A stretch of DNA of 34,953 bases from an uncultured Opitutia bacterium (GTDB lineage Bacteria > Verrucomicrobiota > Verrucomicrobiia > Opitutales > JABJCN01): positions 1 to 34,953 of the forward strand of contig CAJWWL010000004.1 of NCBI GenBank assembly GCA_913048125.1, written 5' to 3'. The notes beneath the pieces are model-generated. The model saw only the letters and a list, made by a program, of their open reading frames with translations. It was not told the DNA's origin and made no database searches. Within the stretch, counting starts at the first letter, position 1. Every line of letters begins with the position of its first letter. Both the position numbers and the translations under genes were made by a program. Below, piece by piece: positions 1 through 8,563 of this stretch.

Positions 1-1
1 A

Positions 2-184
2 AACCCGTTCCGCTCACTCGTACCTACACGCGAGTACAATGGCGCTGACGGTGAGAACCCCACCATTATTCAGTACACTCACGAACTGCCTACCAGCTAT
101 CCCGTAAACGTGGCGACCCACGTTCAAAGGAGGGTGGCTACGCGGTCCCTCCTACCGACTTCCGCTTTCCGGTCTACTCCTTGA
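2..184 (+). CDS. Possible C-terminal end of a CDS entering from outside the window, product unknown
   Basis: Frame 2 is open from the window edge to TGA at 182-184 (NPFRSLVPTREYNGADGENPTIIQYTHELPTSYPVNVATHVQRRVATRSLLPTSAFRSTP*). It would overlap the convergent PQQ gene by about 11 bp. Length alone is weak evidence. Confidence 0.3.
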   Translation, partial: NPFRSLVPTREYNGADGENPTIIQYTHELPTSYPVNVATHVQRRVATRSLLPTSAFRSTP

Positions 185-1418
185 TGTCGTAGCAGTAGAG
201 CATTTCCTGGTCACGGAGGTAGAGGCGTCCGTTGCTGATGACCGGGTGTGTCCATACCTTCCCTGAGGGACTGCGTTGCTTCGTTTGGGGGGTTAACTGG
301 AAACGTCCTCTCTCTTTCCATCCCTTGTAAGAGGCATCAATCAGAACTACGTTGCCCGTTGACTCTTCCACGAGGTAGAACTTGCCGTCAGCACAAGCGA
401 TAGCCCCCTTGGACAAAGCACGCTTTTCATTCCACACCAACTCTCCAGTTTTGAAGTCCTGGCAGAGCCAACCACCTCCATCAGAGTATCCAAAGAGGTG
501 ATTTCCAAATTTGATCACACCACCGTGATGGTTTTTCATCGTCTTGTTAACGTAGACATCCTTGGGCTTAGACCCGCCAAGCTTTACAAGTTTGCAACCG
601 ACACCATAGCCAGAACTAATGTAGACGTGACCGTCAGCGTAAATAGGGGTTGGGATAACAGCAGTACGACCAGTCCACGGGGATTGCCAGAGAAGCTTAC
701 CGTCGGAAGCACGTACACCAGAGAGGGCCTTCTGAGTTAATTGAACGTACTGGCGGACCCCTTCAAATACTATTGGAATGATAGAGGAATACTGAGCTCC
801 GTCAGGAAAAGCTTCTGAACTCCAAACTGTGGTACCATTTTTTTTGTTAAGAGCGACCATGAGACCCTTCTTCCCCCCAGGTGTGCAGATCACATTATCT
901 CCATCAACAAGAACAGATTCACAGTAGCCCCAACCTGGAACTTTACCACCAAAGTCACCAATCAGTTCTTTTTTCCAAACTATGTTGCCATCTGCGACCT
1001 TGGCGCAAACCAACTCACCCTTGGCGGCAAGAGCATAGACGTGACTTCCATCCACAGTCGGGGTACCGCGAGGACCGTCCCCCCATTTATTTTTAAAATG
1101 AGTACCCATCTTTGTGGACCATAGCTTTTTTCCGGTGAGAGCATCGAATGCGTATAGATAGGAGTAGGAGTCATCTAGTCCCATAGTGAATAGCTTCCCG
1201 TCAACAATGGAGAAGCCAGAGTATCCAAGGCCGGCTTCATCGCTTAGCCAGACACGTTTAGGACCATTGTCAGGCCAAGAACCAAGCAGACCGGTTTCTG
1301 AAGAGATATCATTGCGATCAGCACCGCGCCACTGCGGCCAGTCCCCGGCAAACATCTGAAGGGACAGGGCAAGCAAGCTGGTAGTGGATAAAACAGTTCG
1401 AATTAGGTGCTTCATCAT
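174..1418 (-). CDS. Secreted PQQ-like beta-propeller repeat protein
   Basis: N-terminal signal peptide (MMKHLIRTVLSTTSLLALSLQMFAGDWPQWRG). 'WPQWRGADRND' opening plus repeated 'AFDALTGKKLWS', 'KVADGNIVWKKE', 'RASDGKLLWQS', 'DFKTGELVWNE' blades typical of PQQ_2/BamB-like propellers. Confidence 0.9.
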   Translation of the reverse strand: MMKHLIRTVLSTTSLLALSLQMFAGDWPQWRGADRNDISSETGLLGSWPDNGPKRVWLSDEAGLGYSGFSIVDGKLFTMGLDDSYSYLYAFDALTGKKLWSTKMGTHFKNKWGDGPRGTPTVDGSHVYALAAKGELVCAKVADGNIVWKKELIGDFGGKVPGWGYCESVLVDGDNVICTPGGKKGLMVALNKKNGTTVWSSEAFPDGAQYSSIIPIVFEGVRQYVQLTQKALSGVRASDGKLLWQSPWTGRTAVIPTPIYADGHVYISSGYGVGCKLVKLGGSKPKDVYVNKTMKNHHGGVIKFGNHLFGYSDGGGWLCQDFKTGELVWNEKRALSKGAIACADGKFYLVEESTGNVVLIDASYKGWKERGRFQLTPQTKQRSPSGKVWTHPVISNGRLYLRDQEMLYCYDIKE

Positions 1419-1524
1419 GAGTTGGTGTATTTTAGTGATTGTTTAAGAAAGTGAGGGGTGTTGACCTTTTGTAGAGTGTAGGTTTTCTCAACCCGAAAAT
1501 TAGTTTGGTAATACATTAATAGAC

Positions 1525-2079
1525 ATGAATCCGGAAGTTATGAACTACATGGTCGGCTCAGAGGCCGCCCAAGATGTCAATTACACCTTTGTGGAAGCAA
1601 TTGCTAAGGCCCTTGATGAAACCGTGCAGAAGATTGAGGATTGGCGCGGCAAAGCCGAAGATGAAGGTTTTGATTTTGCAGAAAGCAGCATGCAGGCGGT
1701 CCAAGGTCTTGCACTTGCAATCAGTTATGGAGTGGTCGATTTCAGCCAGATAAGCTTCATTGATGCCTGTGAAACTGGTACCATTGCTTACGCGAATGAA
1801 GAAAAGGACGACGATGGCAATGTCATTGCGCAAAGTGATCCCTACTTTGAGGAATATGAAGAACCAAAACCGGGTAACCGTCTCCTCCTAAATATTCGGA
1901 GGATCAAGGAACTTCTCGAGGAACAACAAACCATTCACGAAGAACGGGGCATGGAGTGGGCATCCCCACATGGATGCCCTGAAGACGGACGCAACGCATT
2001 TGATCAGCGATCTCGTCTAATTCAGATGCTGGAGAAAACAGTTGGCAAGATCGAGGCGAATCGCGGGCACTTTGCTTAG
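1525..2079 (+). CDS. Acidic hypothetical protein (184 aa)
   Basis: ATG-initiated ORF with no competing ORF of similar quality. Acidic and helical composition. No family recognised. Confidence 0.7.
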   Translation: MNPEVMNYMVGSEAAQDVNYTFVEAIAKALDETVQKIEDWRGKAEDEGFDFAESSMQAVQGLALAISYGVVDFSQISFIDACETGTIAYANEEKDDDGNVIAQSDPYFEEYEEPKPGNRLLLNIRRIKELLEEQQTIHEERGMEWASPHGCPEDGRNAFDQRSRLIQMLEKTVGKIEANRGHFA

Positions 2080-2144
2080 GAGAGTCAAGCTAGCTCTGAA
2101 GAGTTACGGTTAGAAAGCAAAACTCACCGAGTAAAAATAAACGA

Positions 2145-2176
2145 AAGAACCCGCACCTGGAGGGATGCGGGTTCTT
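2145..2176 (-). terminator. Rho-independent terminator-like hairpin, oriented for minus-strand transcription
   Basis: Perfect 11-bp stem AAGAACCCGCA / TGCGGGTTCTT with a 10-nt loop. On the minus strand the stem is followed by TCGTTTATTTTTAC. The plus strand has no T-tract after the stem. Confidence 0.6.
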
Positions 2177-2396
2177 CGAACAAGGTTTGGGTAGAATTCG
2201 GTTTAGGTGGTAGACTAGTTGTCTGAAACCGAACTTAAAAAAGCCCTTAGAACATGGTTCCAGACGACGACGTCTATAAGGTATTAGCTCTTTCTTTCGA
2301 AGTATTACGAAATTTTTCAAAAATATATGATATTTGTTTCAAACTTGCTGTCGTGAGCGACCAAATTTTAGATATAGAAATCACAACTTAAACATC

Positions 2397-3395
2397 ATGA
2401 AAAAATTCACACTCCTTGTGCTATCCACCTTAACACTTGCTTGGTTGACCTTACAAGCAATCGAACTGGAACCTGAAGAACGCGATGAGATTGAAGAAGC
2501 AGGAATAGAACTATCCGAACAACTAGACGAGGCTCAACAAAACAAGGAGGAACTCTCAGAAGAACTAAAGCACCTAAATGCTGAAGGGGAATTATGGGAA
2601 GCTAGCAATCTCGAACTAGAGCTACACAACGTTGAATTAAGAGTTGAGCTTCTAGAAAAGTTGGTCTCTAGACACAGAGATGTACTCAAGGCGGTCGAAG
2701 GAGACGACATCGAGTTCATGGAGGAGAAGCTTGATGGTTTCCACAGGGCTTGGACCGAAACCGAACTGCGACAAGAGTTGAACGAACTGTCAATGCACAG
2801 CAAGAAGTTGCGCTTAGAAATTAAACAACTTGGCGAAATAGAGGAATATGAGGAGCAGCGAGGGCTTAAACAGGAACTGAGCACAGTCATGGAGACGCTT
2901 CAGGAACATGAAGAGCTAATCGCGCTTTGGTCTAAGTCGGTCGCGGTTTGGGAAACAGGCGATGAAGAAACTGCAGAAAGGTTGGAACAAGAATTCTGGA
3001 ACAAACGTGAAACAGCGGAATCTCAGAGGGAACAAGCACATCTGGAGCTTGAACTCATACGTATCGAGCAACAGCAAGCCAAACTCAAAGCTGAAGCTGA
3101 CTGGCTTGAGAAGCGCAAAGCAAATCTAAGCCGTACTATCACTTCTCATCGTAAACTTGCAGATTTACGCAAACAAGTTCTTCGTGCCTACAAAAGCGGG
3201 GATGAAGACCACGCTCAATCCCTTGAAGAAACCCTCGAAGTTCTAAGCGAGCGTTTCCACATTGAAAACGAAATGCGAAATCTACGCCATGAACTTCATT
3301 TTGCGGAAAAAGAACATGGAACAGAAGGTGAAGTAGCTGAACTTCGTGAAGCAATTCGAGAGTTAAGCGAGGAGTTGAAAAGTCTGCAGGACTAA
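2397..3395 (+). CDS. Exported long coiled-coil protein with about 80-85 aa internal repeats
   Basis: The ORF track begins at 2334, but ATG at 2397 gives a proper signal peptide (MKKFTLLVLSTLTLAWLTLQA). The rest is heptad-rich E/L/K helix. Confidence 0.85.
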   Translation: MKKFTLLVLSTLTLAWLTLQAIELEPEERDEIEEAGIELSEQLDEAQQNKEELSEELKHLNAEGELWEASNLELELHNVELRVELLEKLVSRHRDVLKAVEGDDIEFMEEKLDGFHRAWTETELRQELNELSMHSKKLRLEIKQLGEIEEYEEQRGLKQELSTVMETLQEHEELIALWSKSVAVWETGDEETAERLEQEFWNKRETAESQREQAHLELELIRIEQQQAKLKAEADWLEKRKANLSRTITSHRKLADLRKQVLRAYKSGDEDHAQSLEETLEVLSERFHIENEMRNLRHELHFAEKEHGTEGEVAELREAIRELSEELKSLQD

Positions 3396-3635
3396 ATTCC
3401 CTACTTCCCTGGCTTATTTAGACATTTTGTGGCCCACATCGGCTTAGCCTAAGTCACCTGTCAGAATACAAATGTAGAGAGAGCTAACCCGTGGCTTTTA
3501 TACCCTCGAACTCTGATTGATCTGCACCAACACCAACTTGTATCTTGCAACATTGAAACACGGTTCTTTTTTCACAAAACCAGCACTTCATCGTTGCCAA
3601 TCCTTTAACGAATCTCCTTAACTTCCGCCTCTAAC

Positions 3636-4532
3636 ATGGCTGAATCCAAACAACTCCTTGGCACTCATACTGCGCTGGCCACACCCATGGCTAACCGAGA
3701 AGTCGATTACGCTAGTCTGGAAAAGCTGATACAGACACAGCTGGATGCTGGTATAGAAGGTATACTCGCCGTAGGAACCACAGGAGAGTCCCCCACTCTC
3801 TCTCATGAAGAACATAGCGAAGTCGTTCGAAAGACTGTCGAGTTTGCGAAGGGAAAGAGTCTTGTTGTTGCTGGCTCAGGGTCCAACTCTACCCGTGAAG
3901 CTGAACGCTTATCACGCGAAGCCCAAGAATCTGGAGCGGATGCCCTCCTTTTGGTTGCACCTTACTACAACAAACCGAGTCAAGAAGGCCTCTTCCAGCA
4001 TTTCGATCGTGTAGCTGAGGCAGTCGAAATTCCGATCATTCTATACTCCATACCTGGACGATGTGGTATCGACATCGGTGTAGATACGTGCGCACGACTC
4101 TACGAAAAACATCCTCACGTGCGTGCTATCAAAGAAGCAGGTGGCTCGTGCGAGAGAGTCTCACAATTGCGCCAGAAGCTTGGTGACGGTTATACAATTC
4201 TGAGTGGAGATGACAGCCTGACACTCCCGTTTATGAGTGTTGGAGCAGAGGGAGTGATTAGCGTGGCTTCAAATGTAGCTCCTAGAGATGTTAAGCAAAT
4301 GGTCGACCTTGCAAATAGTAATGACTTCAAAGCAGCGACCAGTATTCACGAACGCCTATACCCACTATTTACTACCCTTTTCATTGAGAGCAATCCCGTG
4401 CCTGTGAAGGCAGTGCTTAAGCATCAGGGAACGATTACCGACGATATTGTTCGCCTTCCCTTAGCGCCACTTTCTGAAGACAGCAGGAATAAGCTTTCGG
4501 CAGTCACGCACAGACTTGGACTCACCAGCTAG
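3636..4532 (+). CDS. dapA: 4-hydroxy-tetrahydrodipicolinate synthase
   Basis: GTTGESPTL motif, APYYNKPSQEGL, Schiff-base lysine context AIKEAGG, LSGDDSLTLPFMSVGAEGVISVASN. Followed immediately by dapB. Confidence 0.96.
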   Translation: MAESKQLLGTHTALATPMANREVDYASLEKLIQTQLDAGIEGILAVGTTGESPTLSHEEHSEVVRKTVEFAKGKSLVVAGSGSNSTREAERLSREAQESGADALLLVAPYYNKPSQEGLFQHFDRVAEAVEIPIILYSIPGRCGIDIGVDTCARLYEKHPHVRAIKEAGGSCERVSQLRQKLGDGYTILSGDDSLTLPFMSVGAEGVISVASNVAPRDVKQMVDLANSNDFKAATSIHERLYPLFTTLFIESNPVPVKAVLKHQGTITDDIVRLPLAPLSEDSRNKLSAVTHRLGLTS

Positions 4533-4535
4533 AAA

Positions 4536-5270
4536 ATGTCTTGGAAGGTAGCTATAATTGGGTCAAAAGGCCGTATGGGAGAAGCCCTGATTGCTTCTGC
4601 GCAAAAGCTCGGCATTGAAGTCGTAGGTGCAGTGGACCAAGGAGATGATCCAGCCCCAGCTATTGAAGCCTGCGACGCGGTCATCGACTTCAGTTTTCAT
4701 AGCGTAACTCCCCAAATCTCAAAAATCGCAGCAGCAAACGAAAAGCCTCTGGTCATTGGTACGACCGGTCATTCTCCTGAAGAACGTGAATCAATCCTCT
4801 CCAATACCTCTTATATCCCAATTGTTTGGGCAGGCAACTTCTCTACCGGCGTCAATATTCTGTTTTATTTAACTCGCAAAGCTGCTGAAGCCACGGGTCC
4901 CGACTTCCAACCGGAAGTGATAGAGATGCACCATCGTCATAAAGTTGACGCTCCAAGTGGCACTGCGGAAGGACTCATCAAGGAAATACGTGCTGCACGT
5001 AATACATCTGAAGATCAAATCCAGCACGGACGACAAGGTATCACCGGAGAACGCCCCATCGAGCAGATAGGCGTACACGCATTGCGCGGTGGTAGTGTTG
5101 TGGGAGAACACACTGTTATGCTGGTGAGTGATAACGAGCGTATTGAATTGACCCATAAAGCTGGCGACCGGACCATATTTGCTGATGGAGCGATGAAGGC
5201 TGCCAATTGGGCCCTAGGTAAACCTGCTGGACTCTATGAGATGCTCGACGTTCTCGGCCTCAATGACTGA
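4536..5270 (+). CDS. dapB: 4-hydroxy-tetrahydrodipicolinate reductase
   Basis: N-terminal Rossmann motif GSKGRMGEAL. VIGTTGHSPEE, catalytic MHHRHKVDAPSGTA, LRGGSVVGEHTV. Confidence 0.96.
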   Translation: MSWKVAIIGSKGRMGEALIASAQKLGIEVVGAVDQGDDPAPAIEACDAVIDFSFHSVTPQISKIAAANEKPLVIGTTGHSPEERESILSNTSYIPIVWAGNFSTGVNILFYLTRKAAEATGPDFQPEVIEMHHRHKVDAPSGTAEGLIKEIRAARNTSEDQIQHGRQGITGERPIEQIGVHALRGGSVVGEHTVMLVSDNERIELTHKAGDRTIFADGAMKAANWALGKPAGLYEMLDVLGLND

Positions 5271-5290
5271 GTAGAAAGACACAACTCCTC

Positions 5291-5908
5291 ATGATTGCAT
5301 CCCTCGAAGGAATTATCGCTGAAGCAAGTCCCACAAATATAGTACTGGAAGTTGGTGGAGTTGGATACGAAGTCCACGTCCCGGTCACCACAGCAGAACG
5401 CCTCCCAGGACTCAATCAAAAGACTAAGCTTCATATACGAGCCATATACCGCGAAGATACGCAGGCACTTTATGGTTTCGCGACCCGTGAAGATAAAGAT
5501 CTTTTCAATGTCATCATCGATAAGGTTAGTGGTGTCGGTCCAAAGATTGCGCTAGGTATACTCAGTCAGCATAATGCAGACACCCTAAAAGCTGCCATAG
5601 CCACAGAAGATGTGAAGCTTCTTTCCAAGTGCCCCGGCATCGGCAAGAAAAGCGCAGAACGCATAATCGTGGAACTGAAGGACTTCATGGGCGCATCCTT
5701 ACTTACTCCCTCCGCAGCAAAAATTGCTGGAGGCACTGCGCCTGCAAATCCTGGCACGAAGGCCCAGAGTTTGCAGGATGCAGTTGCTGCACTCACAGCT
5801 CTTGGCTACAAGTCTGCCGAAGCAGAAAAAGCAGTGCTTAAGGCAATGCAGATGCTCGGCGAAGATGCGGACGTAGAAGCACTAGTTAGAGGCGCCCTCC
5901 AGAAATGA
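5291..5908 (+). CDS. ruvA: Holliday junction branch migration protein RuvA
   Basis: MIASLEGIIAEASPTNIVLEVGGVGYEVHVP N-terminal OB domain, helix-hairpin-helix segments VSGVGPKIALGIL and CPGIGKKSAERIIVELKD, C-terminal UBA-like domain. Confidence 0.96.
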   Translation: MIASLEGIIAEASPTNIVLEVGGVGYEVHVPVTTAERLPGLNQKTKLHIRAIYREDTQALYGFATREDKDLFNVIIDKVSGVGPKIALGILSQHNADTLKAAIATEDVKLLSKCPGIGKKSAERIIVELKDFMGASLLTPSAAKIAGGTAPANPGTKAQSLQDAVAALTALGYKSAEAEKAVLKAMQMLGEDADVEALVRGALQK

Positions 5909-6930
5909 GTAATATTGTCACTCAGACCCCGGTCAAGCACCCCGGGATCTGGCGTGGCGAAGAACTGTTTCAACGCCATGACTGGGAGATCGAACTGACC
6001 CAAGACGACCTAGGTGAACTCGATTCAGCACTCAAAAGCACATCTCACTTGAAGCTGAATCAAATTGACCGTACCAACTTTCAAGTTCCCAAGCTTGGCT
6101 CCAAGCTACTAAAAATTCAGGACTCGCTTGAAAACGGTTCAGGATGCACTCGCATCCTTGGTTTCCCCGTAGAGGATTACGATGAAACTCAAGCGCGCCG
6201 AGTCTTCTGGGGTATATCCAGACACATTGGTTCGCCAGTTTCCCAGAGCGCGGAAGGGGAACGAATCTTCTCCGTACGTGATGCAGGTTATCAGCAAGGT
6301 GACCCCCGATTGCGTGGCCCAAACTCTAGCAACCGCCTAAGCTTTCACAGTGACCGATGCGATGTGATTGGCTTTCTATGCTGGCGACAAGCCCGTTCGG
6401 GAGGCGATAACGAAGTCGTAAATTCCATCGCCTTATATAACGAAATCCTGCTCCAGCGTCCCGACCTAATGGCTGAACTGGTGCAACCTTATTACTACAA
6501 GCGCCATACGGTAGACCTTGGAAACCAGCGCCCATGGTGCCGCCAACCCATCTTCTCCATTCATGAAGGTCACTTTGCTTGCAACATCTTGCGCGTGCTT
6601 ATTGATCGCGCTTATGGCCTACCAGAACTACCTGATCTAAGGCCTGTTCAACTCGAGGCTCTCAACTTCGTGGAAACCACAGCTGCCAGAAAGGATCTAA
6701 ATGTACGGTTCCGTCTCAACCGCGGAGACCTACTCTTCTGCAACAACTTCACAACGCTACATCGAAGAACTGCTTACGAAGACTACGAGGATGAAGAACT
6801 GCGTCGCCACCTCTTTCGTATATGGCTATCTGTACCAAATAGCAGACCTCTCCACCCGCATTTTAAGGATAACTACGGAGCTATTGGCTCAGGGGAAATC
6901 CGAGGTGGAATCCACCCTCCTTCAACGTAA
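5905..6930 (+). CDS. TauD/TfdA-family (clavaminate synthase-like) Fe(II)/2-oxoglutarate dioxygenase
   Basis: HxD facial-triad motif in 'LSFHSDRCDVIGFLCWRQARSGGDN', distal His in 'LLFCNNFTTLHRRTAYED', Arg in 'RRHLFRIWLS'. ATGA overlap with ruvA. Confidence 0.85.
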   Translation: MSNIVTQTPVKHPGIWRGEELFQRHDWEIELTQDDLGELDSALKSTSHLKLNQIDRTNFQVPKLGSKLLKIQDSLENGSGCTRILGFPVEDYDETQARRVFWGISRHIGSPVSQSAEGERIFSVRDAGYQQGDPRLRGPNSSNRLSFHSDRCDVIGFLCWRQARSGGDNEVVNSIALYNEILLQRPDLMAELVQPYYYKRHTVDLGNQRPWCRQPIFSIHEGHFACNILRVLIDRAYGLPELPDLRPVQLEALNFVETTAARKDLNVRFRLNRGDLLFCNNFTTLHRRTAYEDYEDEELRRHLFRIWLSVPNSRPLHPHFKDNYGAIGSGEIRGGIHPPST

Positions 6931-6986
6931 AGCCACTTAGTTTCTACTTCCCAATCGATCCGCCTTCTTCTATTTCCATATCCATA

Positions 6987-8537
6987 ATGAAATCTGCAAA
7001 GTTCCTAATTCTTTTCATAACCCTAACCAGCTTCGTCTCTGCCGACGTAAAGCTCCCTTCAATATTCGGGGATAATATGGTGCTGCAGCAAGGCATCGAA
7101 AACCCCATCTGGGGTTGGGCAGACTCAGGTGAAAAAGTAACCATTCACATCGAGGGTCATGACAAGAAGCTAGACTCTATGGCAGGAAAGTCTGCCCGTT
7201 GGCAAATAAAGTTACCCAAACTGAAAGCCTCTAACGAGCCCATAGAGATCACCATCAAGGGTAAGAATACAATAACACTCAAGAATGTCCTCATCGGAGA
7301 AGTGTGGGTCTGTTCTGGTCAATCCAATATGCAGTGGCCTGTTGATGCTTCCAATGATCCCGACTTAGAAAAACTCTCTGCAAACTATCCAAACATCCGC
7401 TTTATCACAGTGCCTAGAATTGGAACCCAAGAGCCTCAAAATGACTTTGAAGGCCAATGGGAAGCTTGTAATCCCGAAACTGCAGGTCAGTTCTCTGCAG
7501 TCGGTTACTTCTTTGGTCGCCAGTTACACCAGACCTTAGGAGTGCCAGTTGGTCTCATTGATAATGCGTGGGGCGGTTCTGCCGCCGAAGCTTGGATTCG
7601 CCGTGATCGTCTCGACAAACTCCCCGCTGCCAAGCCCTACATGGAACAGTGGAAGAATACCGAGGCAAACTATGACGAAGCCAAAATCAACGCTGACTTT
7701 AAGAAAAAATTGGCTGCATGGGAAACCCGTGCAAAAGCCGCCCGCGAATCCAAGAAGCCCGTACCCAATAAACCGCGTGCACCACGCAATCCTCTTGTTG
7801 GCCAGCACCGCCCAGCGAATCTATACAATGGTGTCCTCAAGCCAATCATTGGCTACGGGATAAAAGGCGCGATCTGGTATCAAGGTGAATCCAACTCTAG
7901 CCGTGCAAAGGCTTACCGTGATGTATTCACCCTAATGATTGAAAGCTGGCGCCAAGACTGGAACCAAGGAGACTTTCCTTTCTACTGGGTTCAACTCGCT
8001 GACTTCAAAGATGAGGTTGCTACCCCCGGCGACTCCTCCTGGGCAGAACTCCGCGAAGCCCAGTCCCTCGCTATGAGACTTCCCAATACTGGTCAAGCCG
8101 TCATCACCGATCTAGGCGAAGCTCACGACATCCATCCCAAGGACAAGCAGAACGTCGCCAAACGGCTCGCCCGCTGGGCGCTTGCCAAAGACTACGGCTA
8201 CGATATCGTTCACCGAAGTCCTCAGTACAAAGCCTTACAGCGCAACGGAAACAAGGTTGTCCTACACTTCGAGCATGTTGGCGGTGGACTAGACACCTTT
8301 GATGTGCGAACACCCATTGGCTTTACACTCGCTGGAAACGATGAAGTTTTCCATCCAGCCAAAGCCAAGATCGTTGGTAAGGATCGTATCGAGGTCTGGA
8401 GTGATGCGGTCCCAAACCCTATTGCCGCTCGATATGCATGGGCTGACAACCCCGTATGTAATGTTCAAAACCGTGAAGGTCTTCCCTTGACCCCCTTCCG
8501 TACGGATGAATTCAAGATGATCACGGATGGTCAGTAG
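6987..8537 (+). CDS. Sialate O-acetylesterase-like (SASA/DUF303) secreted esterase
   Basis: Signal peptide MKSAKFLILFITLTSFVSADVKLPSIFGDNMVLQQ. VWVCSGQSNMQWPV nucleophile block, IWYQGESNSSRA, and AHDIHPKDKQNVAKRLA. Confidence 0.92.
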   Translation: MKSAKFLILFITLTSFVSADVKLPSIFGDNMVLQQGIENPIWGWADSGEKVTIHIEGHDKKLDSMAGKSARWQIKLPKLKASNEPIEITIKGKNTITLKNVLIGEVWVCSGQSNMQWPVDASNDPDLEKLSANYPNIRFITVPRIGTQEPQNDFEGQWEACNPETAGQFSAVGYFFGRQLHQTLGVPVGLIDNAWGGSAAEAWIRRDRLDKLPAAKPYMEQWKNTEANYDEAKINADFKKKLAAWETRAKAARESKKPVPNKPRAPRNPLVGQHRPANLYNGVLKPIIGYGIKGAIWYQGESNSSRAKAYRDVFTLMIESWRQDWNQGDFPFYWVQLADFKDEVATPGDSSWAELREAQSLAMRLPNTGQAVITDLGEAHDIHPKDKQNVAKRLARWALAKDYGYDIVHRSPQYKALQRNGNKVVLHFEHVGGGLDTFDVRTPIGFTLAGNDEVFHPAKAKIVGKDRIEVWSDAVPNPIAARYAWADNPVCNVQNREGLPLTPFRTDEFKMITDGQ

Positions 8538-8563
8538 TCTTCCTTTTTAGATCAACTACATCG

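Noticed and set aside
2090-2320. Minus-strand 76-aa ORF
   Set aside because: It contains the terminator-like hairpin at 2145-2176, has unusual composition, and shows no domain. A structured RNA is a better explanation if the strand is transcribed.
3396-3635. Lysine riboswitch upstream of dapA
   Set aside because: The intergenic gap was inspected because of dapA/dapB, but I could not identify an L-box core or a convincing terminator/antiterminator. A covariance-model search would be needed.
6987-8537. Literal sialic acid metabolism from the 'sialate O-acetylesterase' label
   Set aside because: No other sialic acid genes are present. SASA/DUF303 enzymes in these bacteria commonly act on other acetylated glycans.
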